DNA of 64,000 nt from Arthrobacter sp. PM3. GTDB lineage: Bacteria > Actinomycetota > Actinomycetes > Actinomycetales > Micrococcaceae. The notes beneath the pieces were generated by a model that saw only the letters and a program-made list of their open reading frames with translations, searched no databases and was not told the DNA's origin. Position numbers and translations under genes: made by a program. The stretch lies in NCBI RefSeq assembly GCF_003352915.1, contig NZ_CP022314.1, positions 3,000,931-3,064,930 of the forward strand. The letters are read 5' to 3'. Each line of letters opens with the position of its first letter. Position 1 is the first letter of the stretch. Of the stretch, positions 55,630-62,340 are shown piece by piece.

Positions 55630-55749
55630 CCGTTGGATTCTTTCCGGCGGCCCCGCCCCTTCGCTGGGCGGCAATGGATCTGCGATCCATTGCCGCCCAG
55701 CTTCGGCAGGCCCGATGCCACTCCCAGGCCGCCGGAAAGAATCCAACGG
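55630..55749. repeat. Nested palindrome after infB
   Basis: Outer perfect 23-nt arms (55630-55652 and 55727-55749, starting CCGTTGGATTCTTTCC) enclose an inner perfect palindrome with 18-nt arms and a 3-nt loop (55663-55701, GCTGGGCGGCAATGGATC and its complement). The left arm also lies inside a competing terminator-like stem GCGGGGCC/GGCCCCGC (55624-55655). There is no gene. It may combine a terminator with a small palindromic insertion. Confidence 0.8.
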
Positions 55750-55848
55750 GGGTCCGTCGTAGGCTTGCCTTAGGCGCGTGGCACCAAACTCACCATTGTG
55801 CGGGCTGTGTTCAGGCGCCGTCGTACATCCAAATTTTTAGGAGTGGAA

Positions 55849-56358
55849 ATGGCTGATCCCGCACGGGCTGCCAAGTTGGCGCAGCGGATTAAGGTTGTCG
55901 TTGCAGAGGCCCTGGGCCGCAGGGTGAAGGATCCCCGGCTGGAGGGCGTCACCGTGACCGACTCGCGGGTGACCAACGACCTGCAGCACGCAACCGTCTA
56001 CTACACGGTGTTCGGGGACGCAGTCGCCCAGGCCGATGCCGCCAAGGGACTTGAGAAGGCCAAGGGCGTTCTGCGGCAGGAAGTCGGCCGGAACATCACC
56101 GTACGGCTGACCCCGACCCTCGAATTTGTGGCCGACCAGATTCCGGTCAATGCCTCCAACCTTGAGGAACTGCTTCGCGCGGCCAAGAAGCGCGACGCCG
56201 AGGTGGCCGCACTGGCCCAGGGCGCCACGCACGCCGGGGACTCCGATCCCTACAAGAGCGACACCCCGCAGGACGTGGAGCTCGACGAGGACGACTTCGA
56301 CGAAGAGGACCTCGACCTGATCGACAACGACCAGATCGACGAGGACCGCAACAGATAG
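55849..56358 (+). CDS. rbfA: Ribosome-binding factor A
   Basis: This 169-residue protein helps 16S rRNA maturation and cold adaptation. It starts at ATG 55849 (TAGGAG upstream). Blocks: RAAKLAQRIKVVVAEALGRRVKDPRL, VTDSRVTNDLQHATVYYTVFG and LRQEVGRNITVRLTPTLEFVAD. An acidic tail (DEDDFDEEDLDLIDND) follows the KH-like domain. A terminator ends the gene. Confidence 0.96.
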   Translation: MADPARAAKLAQRIKVVVAEALGRRVKDPRLEGVTVTDSRVTNDLQHATVYYTVFGDAVAQADAAKGLEKAKGVLRQEVGRNITVRLTPTLEFVADQIPVNASNLEELLRAAKKRDAEVAALAQGATHAGDSDPYKSDTPQDVELDEDDFDEEDLDLIDNDQIDEDRNR

Positions 56359-56373
56359 TCCCGCAAACAACGG

Positions 56374-56413
56374 CAGTGGCCGGACCCGGCAAGGGTCCGG
56401 CCACTGTTTGTTT
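56374..56413 (+). terminator. Rho-independent terminator after rbfA
   Basis: A perfect 14-bp stem (CAGTGGCCGGACCC and its complement), 5-nt loop, then TTTGTTT. Confidence 0.9.
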
Positions 56414-56523
56414 CGGGTCACACCTCCTGCGGCGTCCGGGGTCCTTGGACTCTATACCCGTTCACCGGCGGGGGAGTCCCATGGAACCATGACTGCAGGT
56501 ATGCGCGGAGGTGCCGGCGCGCC

Positions 56524-56961
56524 GTGGATTCCGGCCTGATCAAGTGCCCGCACTGCGGGACCACAAACCGGATTCCGGCGGCCGCTGCCGGACACCCCCG
56601 CTGCGGCAAGTGCCGCCGGGACCTTCCGTGGATCGTCTCCGCCGGCGACGCCGACTTCCGGGCGGTGGCGGAGCAGTCCTCCGTCCCGGCCCTCGTCGAC
56701 TTCTGGGCCGCGTGGTGCGGGCCGTGCCGCATGGTGAGCCCGGTCCTGGACAAACTGGCGCACGAGCGCGCCGGGGAATTCAAGCTCGTGAAGGTCGACG
56801 TCGACACCTCGCCGGAGCTCTCCCGCCGGTTCGGGATCCAGGCCATTCCAACGCTGCTCCTCATCCGGAACGGCACGGTGGCGGCCCGCCAGGCCGGAGC
56901 ACCGCCGGCCGCTGCGCTGCGCACCTGGCTCGACGACGCCCTGGCCGCAAGCCGGGGGTGA
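56524..56961 (+). CDS. Thioredoxin with N-terminal zinc ribbon (Trx2-like)
   Basis: This 145-residue protein starts at GTG 56524. Two CxxC pairs (KCPHCGTTN and RCGKCRRDLP) form a zinc ribbon over about residues 8-33, as in E. coli TrxC, followed by a thioredoxin domain with the active-site WCGPC (FWAAWCGPCRMVSPVL) and the cis-Pro segment AIPTLLL. It reduces protein disulfides; the zinc ribbon tunes redox potential in TrxC. Confidence 0.92.
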   Translation: MDSGLIKCPHCGTTNRIPAAAAGHPRCGKCRRDLPWIVSAGDADFRAVAEQSSVPALVDFWAAWCGPCRMVSPVLDKLAHERAGEFKLVKVDVDTSPELSRRFGIQAIPTLLLIRNGTVAARQAGAPPAAALRTWLDDALAASRG

Positions 56962-57015
56962 GCGCCTCATGCCTGCATTATCAGGGCGTTACGGCCCGCT
57001 GAAAGGGAGGACGCC

Positions 57016-57363
57016 ATGACCGAAATCCTGCGTTATGAGGTCGGCTCGGGGACGGTGCTCGTCGAAGTCGAGGACAACAGCTTCGGGGTGGAGCGGCCCT
57101 CCCGCAACGAGCAAGGGATCCTCGACGCCGGGCGGCGCCTCGAGGATGCGCTCTCGGCGGTCCGGCCCGCGGCCAGTGCTGTAGCGGATGTGATGAAGGA
57201 ACTGGGCCCGGACCATCTGGAACTCCAGTTCGGCGTGAAGCTGGCGGGCCAGGCGGGCGCCATCATTGCCAGGAACTCAACGGACGGCCACTTCATTGTC
57301 CGGATGTCCTTCACCAAGGCCCCGCACACGGCAGCGCCGCCGGAGGACGAGATCATGCTCTGA
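57016..57363 (+). CDS. CU044_2847 family (Trypco1-like) protein
   Basis: This 115-residue protein starts at ATG 57016 (GGGAGGA upstream). It has the compact beta-rich and helical pattern MTEILRYEVGSGTVLVEVED, LEDALSAVRPAASAVADVMKEL and DHLELQFGVKLAGQAGAIIA. The LEFGVKLSGEAGAVIA-like block marks the CU044_2847 family, also called trypsin-co-occurring domain 1. Such domains occur in predicted biological-conflict systems; no trypsin-like or ATPase partner is seen here, so its role is open. Family assignment is from memory of the motif. Confidence 0.72.
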   Translation: MTEILRYEVGSGTVLVEVEDNSFGVERPSRNEQGILDAGRRLEDALSAVRPAASAVADVMKELGPDHLELQFGVKLAGQAGAIIARNSTDGHFIVRMSFTKAPHTAAPPEDEIML

Positions 57364-57404
57364 CGCCGGGACGACGGGACACCGGGACGCCGCATTGCGC
57401 GGCC

Positions 57405-57611
57405 TTAGCGGCGTTTGGAACGGCTCCGGGTCCCCAGGCCGCCCAGCACGGGGGACCCCATGCCCAGGAGGAAGCCGAAGTCGTACCAGTTACCGGCCCG
57501 CGCGGAGTTGTAGAAGGGGAACTCGCTCCAAAACCCGAAGACATGGGCGATCAGGACGATCCATGCCGTCAGTCCATTCCAGAATCCCCACAGCAGGTCT
57601 TGCCACCACAC
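57405..57611 (-). CDS. Small conserved membrane protein
   Basis: This 68-residue protein starts at GTG 57611, with AAGGGAG upstream. It is rich in Trp and Phe in its first half (WWQDLLWGFWNGLTAWIVLI) with one or two membrane helices and a basic C-terminus (TRSRSKRR). The sequence WNGLTAWIVLIAHVFG resembles short conserved actinobacterial proteins of unknown function. It is encoded leftward, downstream of the aminotransferase gene. Confidence 0.75.
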   Translation of the reverse strand: MWWQDLLWGFWNGLTAWIVLIAHVFGFWSEFPFYNSARAGNWYDFGFLLGMGSPVLGGLGTRSRSKRR

Positions 57612-57659
57612 GATGTACTCCCTTATCCGGAATCCACGGCACCCGCAACCGCCGTGAGC

Positions 57660-58874
57660 TCAGGCTAGGGCACCGGCAGATCCGGCAACAGGGTCTGTGG
57701 ACCCGACGGGCGCAGGCACCGGCGCCCGTGCCGGCAGCCGTCCGAGGCCCGCCACGAGATCGGCCTGGCTCCCGCAGAGTGCGATGCGGATCCAGCCCTC
57801 GCCGATGGACCCGAACGCCGTGCCGGGGGCAAATGCCACACCGTGGTCCGCCAGGAATCGCCGTGTCCAGGCCCGGACATCCCCGCCGCTGACGTGGGAC
57901 ACGTCCGCCCAGAGATAGAACGCGCCCTGGGCCGTGAGGTAGGGGATGCCGTGGGAGCGCAGCACCGCGGAGGCCGCGTCACGGTTGGCCCGGTAATGGG
58001 CGTGGGCATGGCTGACGTAGTCCTGGGGGCCGGTCAGCGCCGCAAGCGCGGCGTACTGCGACGGTGAGGCCACGCAGGACACGATCGCCTCCATGACGTT
58101 GTTCATCTTCTGTTCCAGCCCCGGAGGGCAGATCAGGGCGCCAATGCGGAGCCCGGTCAGCCCGTACGTCTTGGACAGTGTCAGCGACGTGAACACCCGG
58201 GCCTCACCCGGAACCTCGCTATCGAAGCGGGCGGGGCTGACGTGCGGGACGTCGTAGGTGAACGCCTCGTAGCATTCATCCGAGATGATCCACAGATCGT
58301 GCCGCCGTGCGAGCTCGACGAGCCGGCGGGTGAGGTCCTCGCCCAGGACGGCGCCGAGAGGGTTGGACGGCGAATTCAGGATCAACACCTTGGTTCGCGG
58401 GGTGATGAGTGCCTCGATGTCCTCGATCCGCGGCTGGAAATCGTGCTCCGGGTACAGCGGGTAGCGGACGGGGATGGCGTGCAGGAGGCTGCTCGTCATC
58501 GCGAAGGTGGGGTAGCCGGGGTTGGGGATGAGGATCTCGTCGCCGGGGGAGAGCAGCAGGCTCATGGCGAAGTGCAGGCCTTGCTGGGCGCCGTCGACGA
58601 CGTACACGCGGTCCGCGCCGACCGGCGTCGCGTTGTGTTCGCGGAACCGGGCGGCAAAGGCCTCACGCAGCGCCGGGATCCCGGCGTTGGGCGTGTAGTT
58701 GGTCTCATCGCGCTCAAGGCAGGCCATGCCGGCTGCCAGGACGTGGCGGGGGACCGGGAAGCCCGGCTCGCCGATACTCAGTACGATCGCGCCGGGCGTT
58801 CCCCAGGCGGCTTCGGTGATCTCGCGGATCTGGTTGATCGGGACGTCGCGGACATGTGCGGCAAGCTCGGGCAT
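57660..58874 (-). CDS. PLP-dependent aminotransferase, class I/II
   Basis: This 404-residue fold-type I enzyme has SIGEPGFPVPRHV, the substrate-binding NYTPNAGIPALREAF, PNPGYPTFAM, NSPSNPLG (Asn), DECYEAFTYD and the Schiff-base lysine in TLSKTYGLTGLRIGAL. It transfers amino groups between an amino acid and a 2-oxoacid; the substrate is unknown. ATG 58874 is preferred because TAGGAT lies 7 nt upstream (leaderless); ATG 58883 adds three residues and lacks a ribosome site. It is divergent from truB. Confidence 0.9.
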   Translation of the reverse strand: MPELAAHVRDVPINQIREITEAAWGTPGAIVLSIGEPGFPVPRHVLAAGMACLERDETNYTPNAGIPALREAFAARFREHNATPVGADRVYVVDGAQQGLHFAMSLLLSPGDEILIPNPGYPTFAMTSSLLHAIPVRYPLYPEHDFQPRIEDIEALITPRTKVLILNSPSNPLGAVLGEDLTRRLVELARRHDLWIISDECYEAFTYDVPHVSPARFDSEVPGEARVFTSLTLSKTYGLTGLRIGALICPPGLEQKMNNVMEAIVSCVASPSQYAALAALTGPQDYVSHAHAHYRANRDAASAVLRSHGIPYLTAQGAFYLWADVSHVSGGDVRAWTRRFLADHGVAFAPGTAFGSIGEGWIRIALCGSQADLVAGLGRLPARAPVPAPVGSTDPVAGSAGALA

Positions 58875-58881
58875 GTCTGCC

Positions 58882-58887
58882 ATCCTA
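58882..58887 (-). promoter_or_regulatory. Leaderless -10 box of the aminotransferase gene
   Basis: TAGGAT on the minus strand ends 7 nt before the ATG at 58874. Confidence 0.45.
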
Positions 58888-58933
58888 ACGGCCGCTGTCC
58901 GGGTTCGGGGCGGAGGGGCCGGGCTGGCCCGCA

Positions 58934-58939
58934 TATACT
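58934..58939 (+). promoter_or_regulatory. Leaderless -10 box of truB
   Basis: TATACT ends 7 nt before the truB GTG at 58947. GGAGG lies between them but is too close to the start for normal use as a ribosome site. Confidence 0.55.
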
Positions 58940-58946
58940 GGGAGGC

Positions 58947-59894
58947 GTGCTTTCTGGACTGGTGATAGTGGACAAGCCGCAAGGCTGGACCAGCCACGAT
59001 GTGGTTGGGCGGATGCGGCGGATCGCCGGTACCCGAAAGGTCGGCCATGCCGGGACGTTGGATCCGATGGCTACGGGCGTCCTGGTGCTGGGCATCAACA
59101 AGGCCACCCGGCTGCTGACCTACATCGTGGGCACCTCCAAGACCTACACCGCAACGATCCGCCTGGGCGAGTCGACAGTGACGGACGACGCCGAAGGCGA
59201 GGTCACAGCCGCCCGCAGCGCCGCCGCGATCACCGGGGACGCCATTCGCGCCGGCGTCGCGGCCCTCACCGGCGCGATCGAGCAGGTCCCCAGCAGCGTC
59301 AGCGCCATCAAAGTCAACGGCGAACGTGCCTACGCCAGGGTCCGGTCCGGTGAGGAAGTCAAGCTCGCCGCCCGGCCGGTGACCATCCATCGTTTCGAGG
59401 TCCACGAGATCCGCAGTGTCCGTGGTGGCGAGGCACTGGACGTGGACGTCACGGTGGAATGCTCCTCCGGAACCTACATCCGCGCCCTGGCCCGCGACCT
59501 CGGCGAGGCACTCGGCGTCGGAGGCCACCTGACTGCGCTGCGCAGGACCCAAGTGGGTCCCTACACCCTCGACCAGGCGCGCACCCTCGAGCAGTTGGCG
59601 GAGCAGTTGGACATTCTGGACATCTCCGACGCAGCCCGGGCGCTCATGCCGAACCGCGAACTCAGCGATGAGGAGACCACCGAGATTTCGTTCGGCCGCA
59701 GAATCGCGGCCGGGGCCGCCGCCGGCACGCCGGACGCGGCGACCGCGGACAAGCCGGCAGCGGCATTCGCGCCCGACGGCACCCTCGTGGCGCTCCTGGC
59801 CGACGCCGGGAGCTACGCCAAACCCGTCCTGGTCTTTGCTCCGGACAACGACAAGCAGGCGAAGAGCGGCGACGACAAGCAGGCCGGCCGGTAG
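58947..59894 (+). CDS. truB: tRNA pseudouridine(55) synthase
   Basis: This 315-residue enzyme makes pseudouridine at position 55 of tRNA. It starts at GTG 58947 (MLSGLVIVDKPQGWTSHDVV). The catalytic Asp is D39 in VGHAGTLDPMATGVL; the PSSVSAIKVNGERAYARVRSGE and CSSGTYIRALARDLG blocks follow. The C-terminal tail (about 40 residues) is Ala/Asp/Lys-rich. Its stop overlaps the next gene start. The usual next gene, ribF, is absent here. Confidence 0.96.
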   Translation: MLSGLVIVDKPQGWTSHDVVGRMRRIAGTRKVGHAGTLDPMATGVLVLGINKATRLLTYIVGTSKTYTATIRLGESTVTDDAEGEVTAARSAAAITGDAIRAGVAALTGAIEQVPSSVSAIKVNGERAYARVRSGEEVKLAARPVTIHRFEVHEIRSVRGGEALDVDVTVECSSGTYIRALARDLGEALGVGGHLTALRRTQVGPYTLDQARTLEQLAEQLDILDISDAARALMPNRELSDEETTEISFGRRIAAGAAAGTPDAATADKPAAAFAPDGTLVALLADAGSYAKPVLVFAPDNDKQAKSGDDKQAGR

Positions 59895-60247
59895 TGGACG
59901 CGTATTTTTACATCATCCTGGTCGTTGGCCTGGTGTCGACCATCATCTGCGTCGTCGCGGGCATCATGAAGAAGGCGCCTAACGACACCACGATCCTCTC
60001 GGTGGCCGCCGTCGAGCTTTCTCTCCTGGTTTATCTGATCGGATCCATTGTCCGGGTGGCCGCCGGCGAGCAGATCGCGGGGGAGCCCTGGGAGTTTTGG
60101 GGCTACCTGGCGACCGCCCTGCTCCTGCCGTTTGGTGCCGTGTACTGGGCCATCCTGGAGCGGACCCGCTGGAGTAACTTCGTCCTGGCCGCCGTGGGCG
60201 TGACCGCCATAGTAATGGCCGCCCGCATGAACCAGATCTGGTACTGA
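59894..60247 (+). CDS. Small four-helix membrane protein
   Basis: This 117-residue protein starts at GTG 59894, overlapping truB. It has four helices: FYIILVVGLVSTIICVVAGIM, ILSVAAVELSLLVYLIGSIV, WGYLATALLLPFGAVYWAIL and NFVLAAVGVTAIVMAA. No function is known; it is a frequent truB follower in Arthrobacter-like genomes. One base separates it from the next membrane-protein gene. Confidence 0.82.
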   Translation: MDAYFYIILVVGLVSTIICVVAGIMKKAPNDTTILSVAAVELSLLVYLIGSIVRVAAGEQIAGEPWEFWGYLATALLLPFGAVYWAILERTRWSNFVLAAVGVTAIVMAARMNQIWY

Positions 60248-60248
60248 C

Positions 60249-60737
60249 ATGGAAGAGGCAAAAAACGTGAGCGCAAAATCCTCGCAGGACGGCACGGAGC
60301 AGTCCGGCGCCGCCGCGACGGAAGCTGTTCCGGCGCGGACCAGTACCCGCAACACCGGACCCGGCCGGCTGCTGATCGCCGTCTACGCCGTCTTCGCAAT
60401 TTCGGCAACGGCCCGGGCGGCCTACCAGATTCTGACGAAGTTCTCCGAAGCGCCGCTGGCGTACCTGCTGTCCGCCTTCGCCGCCGTCGTCTACATCGTG
60501 GCGACGGTCTCCCTCGCGAGGCCGGGACGCACGGCGTTCAAGGTCTCTGTCGCGGCCGTCCTGGTGGAACTGGTCGGTGTCCTCGTTGTGGGGGCACTGA
60601 GCGTGTTCGACTCGGTCAACTTCCCGCATGAGACGGTCTGGTCCTTGTTCGGCCGCGGCTATGGGTTCATCCCGCTGCTGCTGCCGATCCTGGGACTGAT
60701 CTGGCTGTACCGGCGGCGGCCGGCGAAGGGCGCCTGA
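60249..60737 (+). CDS. Four-helix membrane protein with a hydrophilic N-terminus
   Basis: This 162-residue protein has a hydrophilic N-terminal stretch of about 38 residues (Ala/Thr/Glu-rich), then four helices: LLIAVYAVFAISATARAAYQI, YLLSAFAAVVYIVATVSLA, VSVAAVLVELVGVLVVGALS and FIPLLLPILGLIWLYR, ending in a basic tail. It is probably co-expressed with the preceding gene. No function is known. Confidence 0.82.
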   Translation: MEEAKNVSAKSSQDGTEQSGAAATEAVPARTSTRNTGPGRLLIAVYAVFAISATARAAYQILTKFSEAPLAYLLSAFAAVVYIVATVSLARPGRTAFKVSVAAVLVELVGVLVVGALSVFDSVNFPHETVWSLFGRGYGFIPLLLPILGLIWLYRRRPAKGA

Positions 60738-60753
60738 CCAGTTCCGGCACGGC

Positions 60754-61191
60754 CTAGCTGTTCGGCGCCGCAGGCGGGTCCAGCTCCTGGAACAGGGTGA
60801 GCTGCAATCCGGCCGCACCGGTCAGCCGTGAGTTCAACGACCGCCAGGGCGTCTCCCGCGGCTCGGCGATCAGTTCACCGCCGGCCGCGATGAGGTCCGC
60901 TGTGACCCTTGCGGAGTCGTCCACTTCGAAAGCAATCCGGATCCGCGCGCTGGGCCGGCCGTCCGCCTCCACCCGGTCGATCATCCTGACTTGTGCGGGG
61001 TTGGACAGCTCCAGCGTGGCCCGGCCGGCCTCGAGGATGGTGATGCGGGCATCGCCCTCGGCCGCGACGGCCTCGTGCTCCTCGAGGCCGAGCACATCAC
61101 GATAGAACCTCACCGCCGCGTCATAATCCTCGGCCTCCACAACGAGGCGCAACTGGCGGACCCGGGGCGTCCTACGGTGTTCGTTGGTCAT
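60754..61191 (-). CDS. VOC family protein (glyoxalase/bleomycin-resistance fold)
   Basis: This 145-residue protein shows the VOC paired beta-alpha-beta fold: RLVVEAEDYDAAVRFYRDVLGL, ITILEAGRATLELSNPAQV and AFEVDDSARVTADLIAAGGEL. Metal-ligand positions are not all clear, so enzyme or binding function is open. It has a leaderless promoter (TAGACT, 61198-61203) overlapping the NUDIX stop. Confidence 0.86.
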   Translation of the reverse strand: MTNEHRRTPRVRQLRLVVEAEDYDAAVRFYRDVLGLEEHEAVAAEGDARITILEAGRATLELSNPAQVRMIDRVEADGRPSARIRIAFEVDDSARVTADLIAAGGELIAEPRETPWRSLNSRLTGAAGLQLTLFQELDPPAAPNS

Positions 61192-61197
61192 CCACGC

Positions 61198-61203
61198 AGT
61201 CTA
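61198..61203 (-). promoter_or_regulatory. Leaderless -10 box of the VOC gene
   Basis: TAGACT on the minus strand ends 6 nt before the ATG at 61191 and includes the TAG stop codon of the NUDIX gene. Confidence 0.5.
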
Positions 61204-61746
61204 GGACGGGTCCAGAATCTCCAACAGCCTGCGGTGCAGGTCGGGCCACGCGGTTCCGAAACCGGGGTGCAACTTCTTGTCGCCCACACCCTCGAGCGGC
61301 ACCCACTGGAGCTCAAGGCTTTCGGGGTCGCTGATTGCGGCGTCGAACGGCTTGAGCGCTTCGGCGACGACGGTCGTGTAACGCCAGTAGCCGACGTCGA
61401 ACACCGACGTGAAGAGGACCCGGACGTTTTCCGGGGGTACGGCCGCCTCTTCGCCCGCCTCCCGGAGCGCTCCGTCGACGGCTTCCTCACCCTGGTGGAG
61501 GGCACCTCCGGGCAGTCCCCATGTGCCGCCCTGATCGCTCCAGAGGGCGCGGTGCTGCAGCAGGACGCCTTTTCCGGCGTCGTGGACCAGGAGCCCCGCG
61601 GAACCGAACCGCCCCCAAAACCGCCCGCGGTCGCCTTCGACCCACGCATCCCCGGGGTCGCGGGGACCCATGGGCCGTCGCGGCTCGCCGGACAACGGAC
61701 CTGCGAAAGGTGATTCCCCGGGCTGAGGGGCGAAGATGCGTTCCAT
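61201..61746 (-). CDS. NUDIX hydrolase
   Basis: This 181-residue protein starts at ATG 61746 (MERIFAPQPGESPF). The NUDIX box is seen as GGALHQGEEAVDGALREAGEEA, with the RExxEE-like helix intact (REAGEE) and QGG before it in GTWGLPGGALH. It hydrolyses a nucleoside diphosphate linked to another moiety; the substrate is unknown. The upstream in-frame extension (52 residues) lacks similarity to the family. It precedes the VOC gene, 9 bp apart. Confidence 0.9.
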   Translation of the reverse strand: MERIFAPQPGESPFAGPLSGEPRRPMGPRDPGDAWVEGDRGRFWGRFGSAGLLVHDAGKGVLLQHRALWSDQGGTWGLPGGALHQGEEAVDGALREAGEEAAVPPENVRVLFTSVFDVGYWRYTTVVAEALKPFDAAISDPESLELQWVPLEGVGDKKLHPGFGTAWPDLHRRLLEILDPS

Positions 61747-61913
61747 GCGTACAGCTTGCCACGCCCCGCACTGCGCGGTGGCGGGCGGCGTACGAAGTGT
61801 TACGCCCGGGTCCGGCGGGCTTCGGCCCGGCTTGTTGCGGGCTCTTTGGGGGCTTCTTGTTTGGGGGAGGTGCCCCGGGACAGCCCACTGCGGCGCTGAC
61901 AATGCAGCCCGAA

Positions 61914-62340
61914 CCGGCCGGCGATCATTTTGTCATACCCCTTTGGCAGGGTGGGATTATGGAAGCCGTTGGAGAGTTCTTCCCGGATCCGGCCGCCGAG
62001 CCGGGGTTCGTGATGGGTTCCGGGGCGCGGTCTGTGGCTGCTTCCGGGAGGCCTGTCTTGCGTCCCGGGCCGGCCGGCGATCATTTTGTCGTACCCCTTT
62101 GGCAGGGTGGGGTTATGGAAGCCGTTGGAGATTTCTTCCCGGATCCGGCCGCCGGGCCGGGGTCCGTGATGGGCTCCGCGGCGGGGTCTGTGGCTGCTTC
62201 CGTCGCGGCTTCCGGGAGGCCTGTCTTGGGGCCCGATCCGGCCGGTGACCATTTTGTCGGACCCCTTTGGCAGGGTGGGGTTATGGAAGCCGTCGGAGAT
62301 TTCTTCCCGGATCGGGCCGCCGGGCCGGGGTCCGTGATGG
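61914..62340 (+). repeat. Three tandem copies of the DUF222 gene promoter and start region
   Basis: Units start at 61914 (156 bp), 62070 (168 bp) and 62238 (about 103 bp recognisable). Each has CCGGCCGG, ATTTTGTC, ACCCCTTTGGCAGGGTGGG, then TTATGGAAGCC with an ATG (61959, 62115, 62283) and FFPD codons. The 12-bp difference and all spacings are multiples of three, so the frame stays open through all three copies. The third copy joins the DUF222 domain. Confidence 0.9.

Noticed and set aside
52802..55690. 962-codon open frame on the minus strand opposite infB
   Set aside because: It mirrors the IF-2 gene; the low-complexity Gly/Arg runs reflect the infB linker. No recognisable domain.
58875..59552. 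N-terminal extension of the aminotransferase across truB
   Set aside because: It would run antisense through truB. The family start fits ATG 58874 or 58883, with a -10 box directly upstream.
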